Origin: Peptococcaceae bacterium BRH_c4a
GTDB lineage: Bacteria; Bacillota; Desulfotomaculia; Desulfotomaculales; Desulfocucumaceae
Assembly (NCBI GenBank): GCA_000961585.1
Contig: LADN01000021.1
Location: 1-38,270 of the forward strand
DNA: 38,270 bases
Direction: 5' to 3'
Shown here: positions 1 to 8,396 of the stretch, piece by piece
How positions within the stretch are numbered: the first letter of the stretch is position 1
Layout: every line of letters starts with the position of its first letter
Notes under the pieces: model-generated
The model's input: only the letters and a program-made list of their open reading frames with translations
Database searches by the model: none
Told to the model about the DNA's origin: nothing
Program-made: the position numbers and the translations under genes

Positions 1-39
1 TCCGTTGTTTTACAACAACTAAATATTAAAAGAAGCTTT

Positions 40-62
40 AAAGCCCGAGAATTCGGGCTTTT
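40..62 (+). terminator. Intrinsic terminator-like hairpin at IS left end
   Basis: AAAGCCCGA (40-48) pairs perfectly with TCGGGCTTT (53-61) across a 4-base loop and is followed by a T. It lies between the presumed IS end and the transposase start, so it probably insulates the transposase from read-through of outside transcripts. Confidence 0.6.
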
Positions 63-136
63 CTCTTGTCAATCTTTGTGTATAATAATGTTGTGAATGT
101 CGTGTATTGCGACATAATGGGCTTAGAGGTGAATTT

Positions 137-1933
137 ATGTATCTAAGGAAAAGTATAAGCAATGGTAAACCCTATTTATCTTTTGTCCAAGGTTACAGGC
201 AGGGTGGGAAGGTAAAACAAAAAACAGTTGAGAAGCTTGGCTATCTTGAAGATCTGGAAAAGGAATATTCTGATCCTATCGCCCATTTCAGGCAGGTCGC
301 AAAGGAACGTTCCAAAAGTGAAGTTCCTCAGAAAACGTTAGAACTTAACCTATTAGCCAAACTTCCGGATCAAGCAGCATTGCGCAAAAATCTTGGTTAT
401 ACTGTGCCAAAGTTAATGTACAATTTACTTGGTCTTAGGGAATATTTTCAGAACAAACAGAGGCAACTGAACGTGGATTATAACCTAAACAGTATATTCA
501 GCCTTCTTGTTTTTAATCGTTTTTTATTTCCTTCATCGAAAAAAAGCGCCTTTGAAACTAGGGACTCCTTCTTTGAATCCTTCAACTTTTCATTAGCCGA
601 CATTTACCGCGCTTTGGATTACTTTGCCGGGTATTCAAATGAGATCCAACAGCATCTCCACGGCAAAGTACGTCAACTAATTGGAAGGGGTAACCAGCTT
701 GGATATTATGATGTCACCAACTATTACTTCGAGATCCCCTATGAGGATGAAGACACATATGATGAAGAGGGGAGTATAATTAAAAAGGGTCAAAAAAAAC
801 GTGGGCCATCCAAAGAGCACCGTAAAGATCCCATTATTCAGATGGGACTCCTCATGGATTCAAATGGAATTCCAATGGCCTTCAATACTTTTTCCGGTGG
901 CGAAAGTGAAAAGCTCTCTCTCCTTCCAACAATTCGTCGTGTAAAAAGAGATTTCGCCTTGGAACGTGTTATCGTTGTAGCGGACAGGGGGCTCAACACC
1001 AGTGATAATACTGCTTTTCTTTCAGGAAAGAACCATGATGACATGGCAGGTAATGATGGTTATGTTTATGGTCAAAGTGTTCTTGGTGCTGACAAACAAT
1101 TCAAAGAATGGGTATTAAATCAGGAAGATTATCTGATAGACAAAAAAGAAGATAATGACGGAAATGACATCTGTTTTAAGCACAAGTCCCGGATTTATGC
1201 AAAGAAAATACAGTTAAAGGGAAGGGATGGTAAACGTGCCCGAAAGATGGAAATATATCAGAAGCAGATGGTTTACTATTCCGAAAAATACGCCAAAAAA
1301 CAGAAGAAAGATAGAGATAAGGCTATTGCCAAGGCAAAAGAATTGATTGCCAATCCAGGGAAATATACAAGAGCTACCAGCTTTGGAGCCGCCGGCTATG
1401 TATGCAACATCAAGTTCTCAAAAGAAACAGGTGAAATACCCGACGGACTAATTCTTTCCCTAAACGAAGCAAGAATTAAGGAAGAAGAAAAATATGATGG
1501 ATACTATTCCATTGTTACCAGTGAAAAGCACTTATCTGATATAGAAATTCGAGATATTTACAAGGGACTTTGGGAAATCGAAGAATCCTTTAAAATAATC
1601 AAAAGCGAGTTCAAGGCAAGACCTGTATATGTAAAAAAAGATGAACACGTAGAAGCACATTTCCTGATATGTTTTGTGGCACTCGTAATCATGAGGGTTC
1701 TTGAACAGATGCTAGGGGAAAAACATACCGTAAAACAGATTCGATACTCCTTGATTAGCTATTCATGTTCCTATTTGGAACAAAACTATTACCTGTTTGA
1801 TTATCGAGATGATGTAATAAAATCTTTTGAGTCTACCTTTGATTTTGACTTAAGTAAAAAAATCATGTCCCAGTCCGAGATTAAAAAAATTTTGCAATAC
1901 AAAAATAAACGTAAATACACTACAACTTTATGA
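137..1933 (+). CDS. IS1634-family (IS4-like) DDE transposase
   Basis: Moves its own insertion sequence by DDE chemistry. I chose the ATG at 137, not 107, because GAGGTG (126-131) sits just before it and the family N-terminus begins at MYLRKS; this gives 598 residues, full length for the family. The first catalytic Asp is in YYDVTNYYFE (about residue 195), the second in VIVVADRG (about 280). The Glu lies in the IS4-type signature YKGLWEIEESFKIIK (about 485-500). A large insertion rich in Lys separates the second Asp and the Glu, as in IS1634 relatives. The frame is intact, so the copy may be active. Its AT-rich codon use differs from the genes to the right, in keeping with transfer. Confidence 0.9.
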   Translation: MYLRKSISNGKPYLSFVQGYRQGGKVKQKTVEKLGYLEDLEKEYSDPIAHFRQVAKERSKSEVPQKTLELNLLAKLPDQAALRKNLGYTVPKLMYNLLGLREYFQNKQRQLNVDYNLNSIFSLLVFNRFLFPSSKKSAFETRDSFFESFNFSLADIYRALDYFAGYSNEIQQHLHGKVRQLIGRGNQLGYYDVTNYYFEIPYEDEDTYDEEGSIIKKGQKKRGPSKEHRKDPIIQMGLLMDSNGIPMAFNTFSGGESEKLSLLPTIRRVKRDFALERVIVVADRGLNTSDNTAFLSGKNHDDMAGNDGYVYGQSVLGADKQFKEWVLNQEDYLIDKKEDNDGNDICFKHKSRIYAKKIQLKGRDGKRARKMEIYQKQMVYYSEKYAKKQKKDRDKAIAKAKELIANPGKYTRATSFGAAGYVCNIKFSKETGEIPDGLILSLNEARIKEEEKYDGYYSIVTSEKHLSDIEIRDIYKGLWEIEESFKIIKSEFKARPVYVKKDEHVEAHFLICFVALVIMRVLEQMLGEKHTVKQIRYSLISYSCSYLEQNYYLFDYRDDVIKSFESTFDFDLSKKIMSQSEIKKILQYKNKRKYTTTL

Positions 1934-1944
1934 CAAAAAACGAA

Positions 1945-1984
1945 ACCCGCTAGCCCTTGATAACACTAGGCTAACGGGTATTAT
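1945..1984 (+). terminator. Hairpin after the transposase gene
   Basis: CCCGCTAGCC pairs with GGCTAACGGG with one mismatch across about 13 bases, directly downstream of the transposase stop and followed by a T/A-rich run. It probably ends the transposase transcript and may also block entry from the right. Confidence 0.5.
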
Positions 1985-2154
1985 TTAGTCATTTTTGCTG
2001 TAAAACTCAGGATATAAAAGCTGTGCTCATTTTGTCAAGAACCTAGCTTTCATATTAACCTTTATTATCCACATCTATTCTAAATATGAGCCTTTCTTAG
2101 TATAAATCATTTGAAAAAAGTTTTCCAGTAAATATCACCGGGGGAGTCTATATT

Positions 2155-3450
2155 ATGGTTCCTGCCATAGCAGTGTTTGCCTCAATCGTCGCGATCTTTT
2201 CCCTACTGGTGGCAGGGAGAAGGCTGCGGTTTACCCCTGCCCAGGCCGCCAGGCTTTTCTGGGCAGTCTGCGCCCTGGCCTTTGCCGTCGGCATGATTTG
2301 CCAGCCCAAAGAGGTTTTCGATGGCGCCACCATGGGACTAAAAGCCTGGTGGAATATAGTGTTCCCGTCCCTGCTGCCTTTTTTCATAGCCTCGGAGCTA
2401 TTGATGAGCTTTGGGCTGGTGAATTTTATAGGGGCTTTGACCGAGCCGCTGATGCGTCCGCTGTTCAATGTCCCCGGCTGCGGGTCCTTTGTTCTGTGTG
2501 TCGGCTACACCAGCGGATACCCCATAGGGGCCATGGTCACTGCCCGGCTGCGGTCAGAAAAACAATTAACCAGAATTGAAGCTGAAAGACTGATGTCCTT
2601 TACAAATAATTCCAGCCCGCTTTTTATGTTCGTGGCTGTTTCGGTGGGAATGTTCGGGCGTCCGGAACTGGGAATTATCATAGCAGGCTCCCACTACCTG
2701 GCCAACCTCACCCTGGGCCTGGTCTTACGTTTTTACGGCATGAACGACCGGGAAGCGCTGCCCTTAAGGGGTGATCCCCATGAAAACATACTGGCCCGGG
2801 CATACAGGGAATTGGTGTCTGCCTGGCGGAAGGAAACCCGCCCCATGGGGAAAATTATAGGTGACGCAGTGCGCAATGCCACCGGCAGCCTACTGGCAAT
2901 AGGAGGCTTTATAATACTTTTCGCAGTGATTATAAAGCTCATCACCAAAGCAGGCTTTATCAGTTATATGGCCCGATTTATGGGGCTGATTCTCAATCCC
3001 CTGGGGTTTTCATCAGAAATAATGCCTGCCCTGGCCAGCGGTTTTTTTGAAATGACCATAGGATCAAAAATGGCTGCAGAGTCGTCGGCCTCACTCATGC
3101 AGCAATTGGTGGCGGTGGAGATTATACTGGCCTGGAGCGGACTATCAGTCCATGCCCAGGTGGCCGGCATGATCAGCGAAACCGATATCAGAATGCTTCC
3201 TTTCATCTGTTCCAGGATAATACATGCAGCCCTGGCTGTTTTTTACACCATTTTCATATTCGGTCCGGCCATGCCCCTGACCTCGGGGTTTATTATCCCG
3301 GTGGCCGCCGCCATGGGAAAAATGCATGAGACTCCCGGCCTTTTGACCGGATTAAAATTCTCAGCAATACAGTTTGGATCAATGCTGTCGTTACTACTGG
3401 CAATTTCTCTAATTTATTGCGCGGTGAGGAAACTTAGAGCTGATAGCTGA
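2155..3450 (+). CDS. ylbJ: Sporulation integral membrane protein YlbJ
   Basis: Multi-pass membrane protein of the nucleoside-recognition/Gate fold. In Bacillus subtilis, YlbJ is made in the mother cell and is needed for normal spore heat resistance. The 431-residue length is close to the roughly 410 of B. subtilis. Characteristic sequences seen here are WWNIVFPSLLPFFI (about 65-78), GYTSGYPIGAM (about 118-128) and FTNNSSPLF (about 149-157), with about eight hydrophobic segments. The ATG at 2155 follows GGGGGAGT at good spacing. The last residues (RADS) are encoded where the 7-bp-period repeat begins, so the stop was probably supplied by the repeat. It stands alone between the IS and a convergent kinase. 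Confidence 0.9.
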   Translation: MVPAIAVFASIVAIFSLLVAGRRLRFTPAQAARLFWAVCALAFAVGMICQPKEVFDGATMGLKAWWNIVFPSLLPFFIASELLMSFGLVNFIGALTEPLMRPLFNVPGCGSFVLCVGYTSGYPIGAMVTARLRSEKQLTRIEAERLMSFTNNSSPLFMFVAVSVGMFGRPELGIIIAGSHYLANLTLGLVLRFYGMNDREALPLRGDPHENILARAYRELVSAWRKETRPMGKIIGDAVRNATGSLLAIGGFIILFAVIIKLITKAGFISYMARFMGLILNPLGFSSEIMPALASGFFEMTIGSKMAAESSASLMQQLVAVEIILAWSGLSVHAQVAGMISETDIRMLPFICSRIIHAALAVFYTIFIFGPAMPLTSGFIIPVAAAMGKMHETPGLLTGLKFSAIQFGSMLSLLLAISLIYCAVRKLRADS

Positions 3451-4948
3451 CGGCTGATAGCTGATTGCTGTTTTCATGGAGCGGGAGATATATGCGAAAG
3501 CTGGTTCCCCTGCCCACCTCACTGTCCACCTCAACCCTGCCGCTGTGTTCTCTGATCATGCTGTACGTTACACTTAACCCCAGTCCGGTGCCTTCGGCCT
3601 TTGTGGTAAAAAAGGGAGTTCCCAGTTTGTTCAGATCTTCCGGTTTAATTCCAGACCCTGTGTCAGACACATTGATCACCAGAAACCCTCTTTCAAGGCC
3701 GGTACTTATGGTTATTACACCTCCCTGAGGCATGGCCTGTACGGCGTTGCTGCATAGGTTCAGGAGAACCTGCCCAATCTGGGCGGGATCGATTAAAATA
3801 TCTATATCAGCCGCTGAAAGATCCTTCACCAGGGTTACGTTCTTCTGAAGGGCATAAGGCGCTATTGTATTACATATTTTTTCAAGCGAGTTGGCCATGT
3901 TAACCTGAACCCTTTCGGTTTTTTTAGGTCTGGACAGTTGAAGCAGATCAATGATTAGCCGGTTCATGCTCCGGCAATTATCCACAATTTCCTGCTGATA
4001 GTAAATAATGGTTTCTTTAAGTTTTTCATTTACCGCCGCTTTTTCAATTTTGCTTTTTGTAACCTCTGCAAATCCTGATATTACAGTCAACGGATTCTTT
4101 ATTTCGTGGGCTATACCGGAAGTTAACTGGCCAATTAAAGCAAGCCTCTCATTTTCTATGCTCCTTTCCTGCTTTTCTATAAGAGCTGTGATGTCGGAGC
4201 CTATCAGAACCATGCCCGACAGCCCTGCGCTGAAAACCGGGGCACAGACAAAGATAAAGGTTTTAACCTTTCCAGACCTGGTGGTAATCCTGGCGCTGAT
4301 CTTATCAAAAAAGTTCATCTCTTTTATATTCTTAAACGATATTTCTTTGCTTTCAACCTTTAGTAAGCCTAGCAGTTTTTCAAACGCCTCGCCTGTCACC
4401 TCGGCCTCGGACAGCTCCCACATTTCCAGTCCTGCCCTGCTGCAAGCCACCACTTCAAAATCATTATCAATAATTACTACCGGAGAAAATGTACTTTCCA
4501 GAATCCCCCGGAGGACTTTTTTCACCCCGTCCAGCGGATTTTCCTCATTCCTCTCCCCGGCAAACCCGGACTCCATAGCCGTCCCCACTATATGCCTGGT
4601 TTCACCGCCTTGATCCACCACCGGGCTGTAAACCATGTTGTAATACCTGTTGCGGCCCCTGGAGTCAGTCAGCTTGGCATTATTAATTCTGAATATTTTC
4701 TTTTCTCTTCCAACTCGCTTTAAAATGTCTTTAAATTCTAATACATCTTCAGACTTTTTAAATATTTCATCAAAGGTTTTTCCCAGAATATCGCCATCAT
4801 TAACCTCCCTGCACAGTAGCGGGGACAACAGCTCTTTATTACTGGCACTGTTGGAAACAATATAACGGAGATCCGGATAAGAAATTATAAAGAAAGGTGT
4901 TTCCATTACGTTCAGCGCTTTGCTTATATCATAATGCAATCCATCCAT
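3434..4948 (-). CDS. Soluble PAS-domain sensor histidine kinase, orphan, sporulation-kinase-like
   Basis: Autophosphorylating sensor kinase. Two PAS-like regions (about 10-125 and 145-255) precede HisKA with the phospho-acceptor H281 in GIAHEIKNPL. The catalytic domain shows an N box (LLNLCSNAVQAM), G1 (DTGSGI), an F box (PFFTTK) and G2 (GTGLGLS). No transmembrane segment is visible, so the signal is probably cytoplasmic. The ATG at 4948 has GAGG eight bases upstream. It starts 35 bases after the CoA-transferase-like gene, so co-transcription is possible. No response regulator is nearby; in spore formers such orphan PAS kinases often feed Spo0A, which is inference here. The C-terminal tail (about SNQLSAVSYQL) is encoded by the heptad repeat and is unlikely to be part of the fold. 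Confidence 0.85.
   Translation of the reverse strand: MDGLHYDISKALNVMETPFFIISYPDLRYIVSNSASNKELLSPLLCREVNDGDILGKTFDEIFKKSEDVLEFKDILKRVGREKKIFRINNAKLTDSRGRNRYYNMVYSPVVDQGGETRHIVGTAMESGFAGERNEENPLDGVKKVLRGILESTFSPVVIIDNDFEVVACSRAGLEMWELSEAEVTGEAFEKLLGLLKVESKEISFKNIKEMNFFDKISARITTRSGKVKTFIFVCAPVFSAGLSGMVLIGSDITALIEKQERSIENERLALIGQLTSGIAHEIKNPLTVISGFAEVTKSKIEKAAVNEKLKETIIYYQQEIVDNCRSMNRLIIDLLQLSRPKKTERVQVNMANSLEKICNTIAPYALQKNVTLVKDLSAADIDILIDPAQIGQVLLNLCSNAVQAMPQGGVITISTGLERGFLVINVSDTGSGIKPEDLNKLGTPFFTTKAEGTGLGLSVTYSMIREHSGRVEVDSEVGRGTSFRIYLPLHENSNQLSAVSYQL
3439..3470. repeat. 7-bp-period tandem repeat at the ylbJ/kinase junction
   Basis: Four and a half heptads, GCTGATA GCTGACG GCTGATA GCTGATT GCTG. 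The stop codons of ylbJ (plus strand) and of the kinase (minus strand) both fall in or beside it, so the two convergent genes overlap by 17 bp inside the repeat. Confidence 0.85.
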
Positions 4949-4983
4949 CCCATTAACCTCACATTTTCATTGTAATTTTTCTT

Positions 4984-6141
4984 TTAGGGATTGAATGCTC
5001 CACTTTCCTTCAGTTTTTCCATCTCAACCTGGTCCATGCCTATTTCCCGGAACACCTCTGCGTTGTGATCACCCAGCCCAGGCCCGTAGCCGGCCCCGGG
5101 CTGATCCAGTTCCCTGCCCTTGATGGGGCAGTTAATCTGACGCAGTTTAACGCCTTCCAACTCCGCCGATACAAGAACGTTCCTGTGCCTAGCCTGGGGG
5201 TGCTCCACGGATTCCATCAACGGCAGCACAGGGGCAACGCAAAGCCCTGCCGGGCCCAATATTTCCATCCACTGGCCGGCAGTTTTGGTGAGAAATAATT
5301 CTCTCAGCTCATTCTTAGCCCTCAGAGCCTCTTCACCAACGGCAAACTGCATGTCCACCAAATGTTCCTTGTGGATTAGCCTGCAAATCGCCTCCCAAAA
5401 GTGGGGCTCCACAGCGCCAATACTGATGTTTTTCCCGTCCGCCGTCTGATACAGGTTATAGCAGGGGACTCCCCCGCTTAGCATCCCCTCACCGGCACCA
5501 TATTCAACTCCGGCTAGGTGAAGAGAGGCGTTAAAATGCTGCCATGAAAAACAGCTCTCGTACATCGATATATCCAGGTACTGTCCCTTATTTTTAGCAG
5601 TTCTCTGCCAGAGGGCTGATACTATGGCCAAGGCGGCCAGGGTTCCCGAAGAGGTATCCGCTATAAGCACCGGAGGCAGAGCAGGAGAACCCCCCTTTAC
5701 CCCGTTCATATACTGAATACCGGTCATGCTGATTATGTTTAAATCGTGAGCCGGTACGTCCCTCCACGGCCCATCTTGTCCAAAACCGCTGATGGAACAG
5801 TATATGATCCTCTCATTGACCTTTTTAACCTCGTCATAGTCAACACCCAGCCTTTTAACAACACCGGGCCGGAAGCTTTCCAAAATGACGTCGCAATTCT
5901 GCGCCAGGCTTAGAAATGCTTCCCGCCCGGCATTATTCTTTAAATTTAATTTAACACTTCTCTTACCCCTGTTTAGCTGACTGAAAAATGATTGGCTCAA
6001 AATCCTGGCCTGGTCCCCCATCCTGGGCTCCTCTATCTTTATGACATCGGCCCCCAGATCCGACAAAAGCATGGTGCAGTATGGCCCCGGCAGGTTCATG
6101 GAAAGATCCAGTATTCTGACGCCTTCCAACATAAGCCCCAT
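4984..6141 (-). CDS. CaiB/BaiF family III CoA enzyme, alpha-methylacyl-CoA racemase-like
   Basis: 385 residues, full length for family III CoA-transferases and racemases. The N-terminus has the family pattern GVRILDLS, GPYCTMLLSDLGADVIKIE. Residues aligning with the catalytic set of mycobacterial alpha-methylacyl-CoA racemase are present: R91 in SFRPG, H132-D133 in AHDLN, D162 in LIADTSSG and E245 in GAVEPHFWE. That combination favours racemase over formyl-CoA-type transferase, but the family is hard to assign from sequence. The start is the ATG at 6141 or the in-frame one nine bases later; a G-run lies just upstream. A LysR gene precedes it on the same strand and the PAS kinase follows. Likely role: acyl-CoA stereochemistry or CoA transfer in fatty or branched-acid use. 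Confidence 0.8.
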   Translation of the reverse strand: MGLMLEGVRILDLSMNLPGPYCTMLLSDLGADVIKIEEPRMGDQARILSQSFFSQLNRGKRSVKLNLKNNAGREAFLSLAQNCDVILESFRPGVVKRLGVDYDEVKKVNERIIYCSISGFGQDGPWRDVPAHDLNIISMTGIQYMNGVKGGSPALPPVLIADTSSGTLAALAIVSALWQRTAKNKGQYLDISMYESCFSWQHFNASLHLAGVEYGAGEGMLSGGVPCYNLYQTADGKNISIGAVEPHFWEAICRLIHKEHLVDMQFAVGEEALRAKNELRELFLTKTAGQWMEILGPAGLCVAPVLPLMESVEHPQARHRNVLVSAELEGVKLRQINCPIKGRELDQPGAGYGPGLGDHNAEVFREIGMDQVEMEKLKESGAFNP

Positions 6142-6298
6142 ATTTTTATACCCCCCCCGGTAAAACTAAAGAATAAATTAATTCTAACATAAAAATGGCT
6201 CTGGAAATATCACCAATAATTCTCCATCATTAATTCAACAATTTACTCTTAGTCCTGCCTTAGGTAGCCGCTACTGCCCGACGGCCCCCTTTAATCTG

Positions 6299-7204
6299 TC
6301 ATTGTTCAGGGACAAGCTTTTTCTTCCGCCTTAAAAGCAGGAGAAATTCCTCGGCCACGGCACTATCCGTGTTTTGCCTGCTGCCAACAAGATAAAGCGA
6401 TCTTTTCATATCCATGGGCACATTAATTCTCTTTATTTTCCCCAATTCCAGGGCATCCCCGGCAGCCAGCCCCGAAACCACACTGACCCCAAGCCCTGCC
6501 TGCACTGCGGTTATTATGGCCCTGGTGCTTCCCAGTTCCATGGAAAGATTTATCCTGACAGGGTCAATCCCCATTTCACTCAGCTTCTGCTCAAAAGACC
6601 GCCTGGTTCCGGATCCCGGCTCCCTTAATATAAAAGGCTGGGCCATCATTTCCGCCAGATCGGCGAAACCTTTTTGCACCCAGGGATGCCCCGGGGGAAC
6701 TATCAGAACAAGATCGTCCTGGATCCAGGGATCACACCACAGCCAGTTTCCGGCGGAGGCCGACCCGGTTACCCCAATATCTATTTCCCTGTCCTTTATC
6801 CAGCGAAAGACCTGTCCGCTTCCCGCCACCTGAAGGCTGACGCTGACACCCGGATATATTCTGTTGAGCTCTCCAATCAGAAGCGGAACCAGGTATTCAC
6901 CCGGCGTTGTACTGGCGCCCACCACCAGGTGACCGGTTTTCAGCCCCTTTATATCCTCAATGCCGGACCTTATTTTCTGATACCTTATGACCATTTTTTT
7001 GGCCTCGGCATATAAAAGCTTACCGGCCCGGGTCAAACTGAGCCTTTTATCTCCCCTCTGGAAGAGACTCACCTGGAGGTCCTCCTCCAGGGATTTTATT
7101 TGAAAACTCACAGCGGGCTGACTCATATACAGCTTTCGGGCGGCCGCTGTAAAGCTTTGCAAATCAGCCACCAGGAGAAAGGTTTCAAGATGTTTAAGAT
7201 TCAA
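6299..7204 (-). CDS. LysR-family transcriptional regulator
   Basis: I place the start at the TTG at 7204, after AGAGGTG at 7-base spacing. This gives 301 residues, the normal LysR length, and removes 22 upstream residues that do not look like the family. The winged helix-turn-helix (LKHLETFLLVADLQSFTAAARKL, SQPAVSFQIKSLEEDL) is followed by a periplasmic-binding-like effector domain. GASTTPGEYLVPLL and GSGTRRSFEQ are typical of the CysL/CbbR-like branch, which includes regulators annotated as selenium-metabolism-associated; I would not go further. It sits 156 bases upstream of the CaiB-like gene on the same strand, a plausible target. It also lies 69 bases downstream of the phosphatase operon. 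Confidence 0.88.
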   Translation of the reverse strand: MNLKHLETFLLVADLQSFTAAARKLYMSQPAVSFQIKSLEEDLQVSLFQRGDKRLSLTRAGKLLYAEAKKMVIRYQKIRSGIEDIKGLKTGHLVVGASTTPGEYLVPLLIGELNRIYPGVSVSLQVAGSGQVFRWIKDREIDIGVTGSASAGNWLWCDPWIQDDLVLIVPPGHPWVQKGFADLAEMMAQPFILREPGSGTRRSFEQKLSEMGIDPVRINLSMELGSTRAIITAVQAGLGVSVVSGLAAGDALELGKIKRINVPMDMKRSLYLVGSRQNTDSAVAEEFLLLLRRKKKLVPEQ

Positions 7205-7273
7205 AGAACCGCACCTCTTCCGGCAAATTAATACCACCGGTATACTCCCGGGGGAAGGATACGAAGACATTGC

Positions 7274-8359
7274 TTATTTTGGGGTAAACAGCGCATAATT
7301 GTTGAGCTTTAAATGTTTATCAATAAATAGGTTCTTGTCATCCAGGTTATACCCGTGAATGTAGATAATACTGTTGCTGTTTTTTACATGATTTATTATT
7401 TCCTCCACCCCGATGAAGCCGCTTCCCATCCTTTTAACGGGTATTACCTTGAACGCCAGCCCCAGCCCTTCACAGGTGATCCTTTCCGTTTCAATCCGCT
7501 GGGCGTCCTCCATGTTATCAGGATCAAGGCAGGAAATCACTTCTTTAATCTGGCACCTCACCACCAGGTCAAGCCACTCGTCCTGGACGGGCAGGGGGCC
7601 CAGAATAATCCTTTTGTTCTGGTAATACTTGAGTTCACCCCGCTCGATCCTTGCCACGTAAGCCGACTGGCCGGCCTCGCCAAGGGTCTCTTCAACAATC
7701 ATTCTGGCCAGATTGGTTCTGTGTTTTCCCAGATTGCAGTGCACATAATAGCGGCCCTTTTTGCTCTTAACCAGCTCCTCTAATTTCTCTATGGACTCTT
7801 TATTGCTGCTTACCCAGGGAAGCATGGGGAAGGAGTGAACTTCCATCCCTATCTTCCTGCCGGCCTCTATTTCCTTGTCCAGGAGTATTCTCTCAAACGG
7901 TATGGTTGGGCTTAAGAGCGTAACGACCCCGGTATACCCCCCTTTTTTTAATATTCTCAAATAGGCCTCAGTGGGGTAGGGACCGTAGGCAAACCCCTTC
8001 CCCGACTCAATGACAACGCCCTTTATAACCGCCATAAGAGCACTGTCCGTAGAAAGGAGTGTGTAAAAGATACCCGAGCAGACAAAAAATAGTCCCGCAA
8101 TTATATATACGGCCAAAGACCGAAAAACCCTGTCCCGGGTAATTCCCCTGTGAAACGTAAAGGCGGCGGCAAGGGAGACGGCGGCCCATATAAATATAAT
8201 CACGTTCATAACCAGATCGATTGTGCCCTGTGAAACCTGTGATCGCTTTAAAACGGCTTCTACCGGGGTGCTGACAAAAAAAAGAAAAAATACGCCCAGT
8301 GAAAATCCGGCCAAAGCCATAAATGAAGCAATAAAAAACAATACCTTTACAGTGCCCAT
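7274..8359 (-). CDS. Membrane-anchored tandem protein-tyrosine/dual-specificity phosphatase, second domain degenerate
   Basis: Last gene of the exosortase-type operon. Residues 1-105 hold about four membrane segments. The first phosphatase domain (about 118-245) has the active-site loop HCNLGKHR, that is C208-x5-R214. A second copy follows (about 250-350): YGPYPTEAYLRILKKGGYTGVV in the first matches LGPLPVQDEWLDLVVRCQIKEVI in the second, and YYVHCNLGKHR matches IYIHGYNLDDK. The second copy therefore has Gly336 where the catalytic Cys should be and lacks the Arg, so it is probably a regulatory or binding pseudo-phosphatase. The ATG at 8359 follows GAGGGATG. Inferred role: dephosphorylating a protein or lipid-linked intermediate of the polysaccharide pathway at the membrane. 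The substrate is unknown. Confidence 0.75.
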   Translation of the reverse strand: MGTVKVLFFIASFMALAGFSLGVFFLFFVSTPVEAVLKRSQVSQGTIDLVMNVIIFIWAAVSLAAAFTFHRGITRDRVFRSLAVYIIAGLFFVCSGIFYTLLSTDSALMAVIKGVVIESGKGFAYGPYPTEAYLRILKKGGYTGVVTLLSPTIPFERILLDKEIEAGRKIGMEVHSFPMLPWVSSNKESIEKLEELVKSKKGRYYVHCNLGKHRTNLARMIVEETLGEAGQSAYVARIERGELKYYQNKRIILGPLPVQDEWLDLVVRCQIKEVISCLDPDNMEDAQRIETERITCEGLGLAFKVIPVKRMGSGFIGVEEIINHVKNSNSIIYIHGYNLDDKNLFIDKHLKLNNYALFTPK

Positions 8360-8396
8360 TAAAACGCATCCCTCATAACTGGCTGAAGAATATTAA

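Larger units (their letters stand above)
1..2012 (+). mobile_element. IS1634-type insertion sequence, left end at or beyond window edge
   Basis: The transposase gene at 137-1933 is flanked by an imperfect terminal inverted repeat. The left arm lies at about 1-29 (TCC..GTTTTACA.CAA..CTAAATA). The right arm lies at about 1978-2012 and reads on the minus strand TCC..GTTTTACAGCAA, then CTAAATA after a few bases. About 10 of the first 13 positions match. The outer ends are inferred from this alignment. Target duplications cannot be checked because the left flank is outside the window. A hairpin at 40-61, inside the left end, would stop transcription entering from outside, a common IS arrangement. 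Confidence 0.65.

Noticed and set aside
4008-4613. 201-residue Ser/Phe-rich plus-strand frame inside the PAS kinase
   Set aside because: Composition typical of an antisense shadow; the kinase motifs are on the minus strand.
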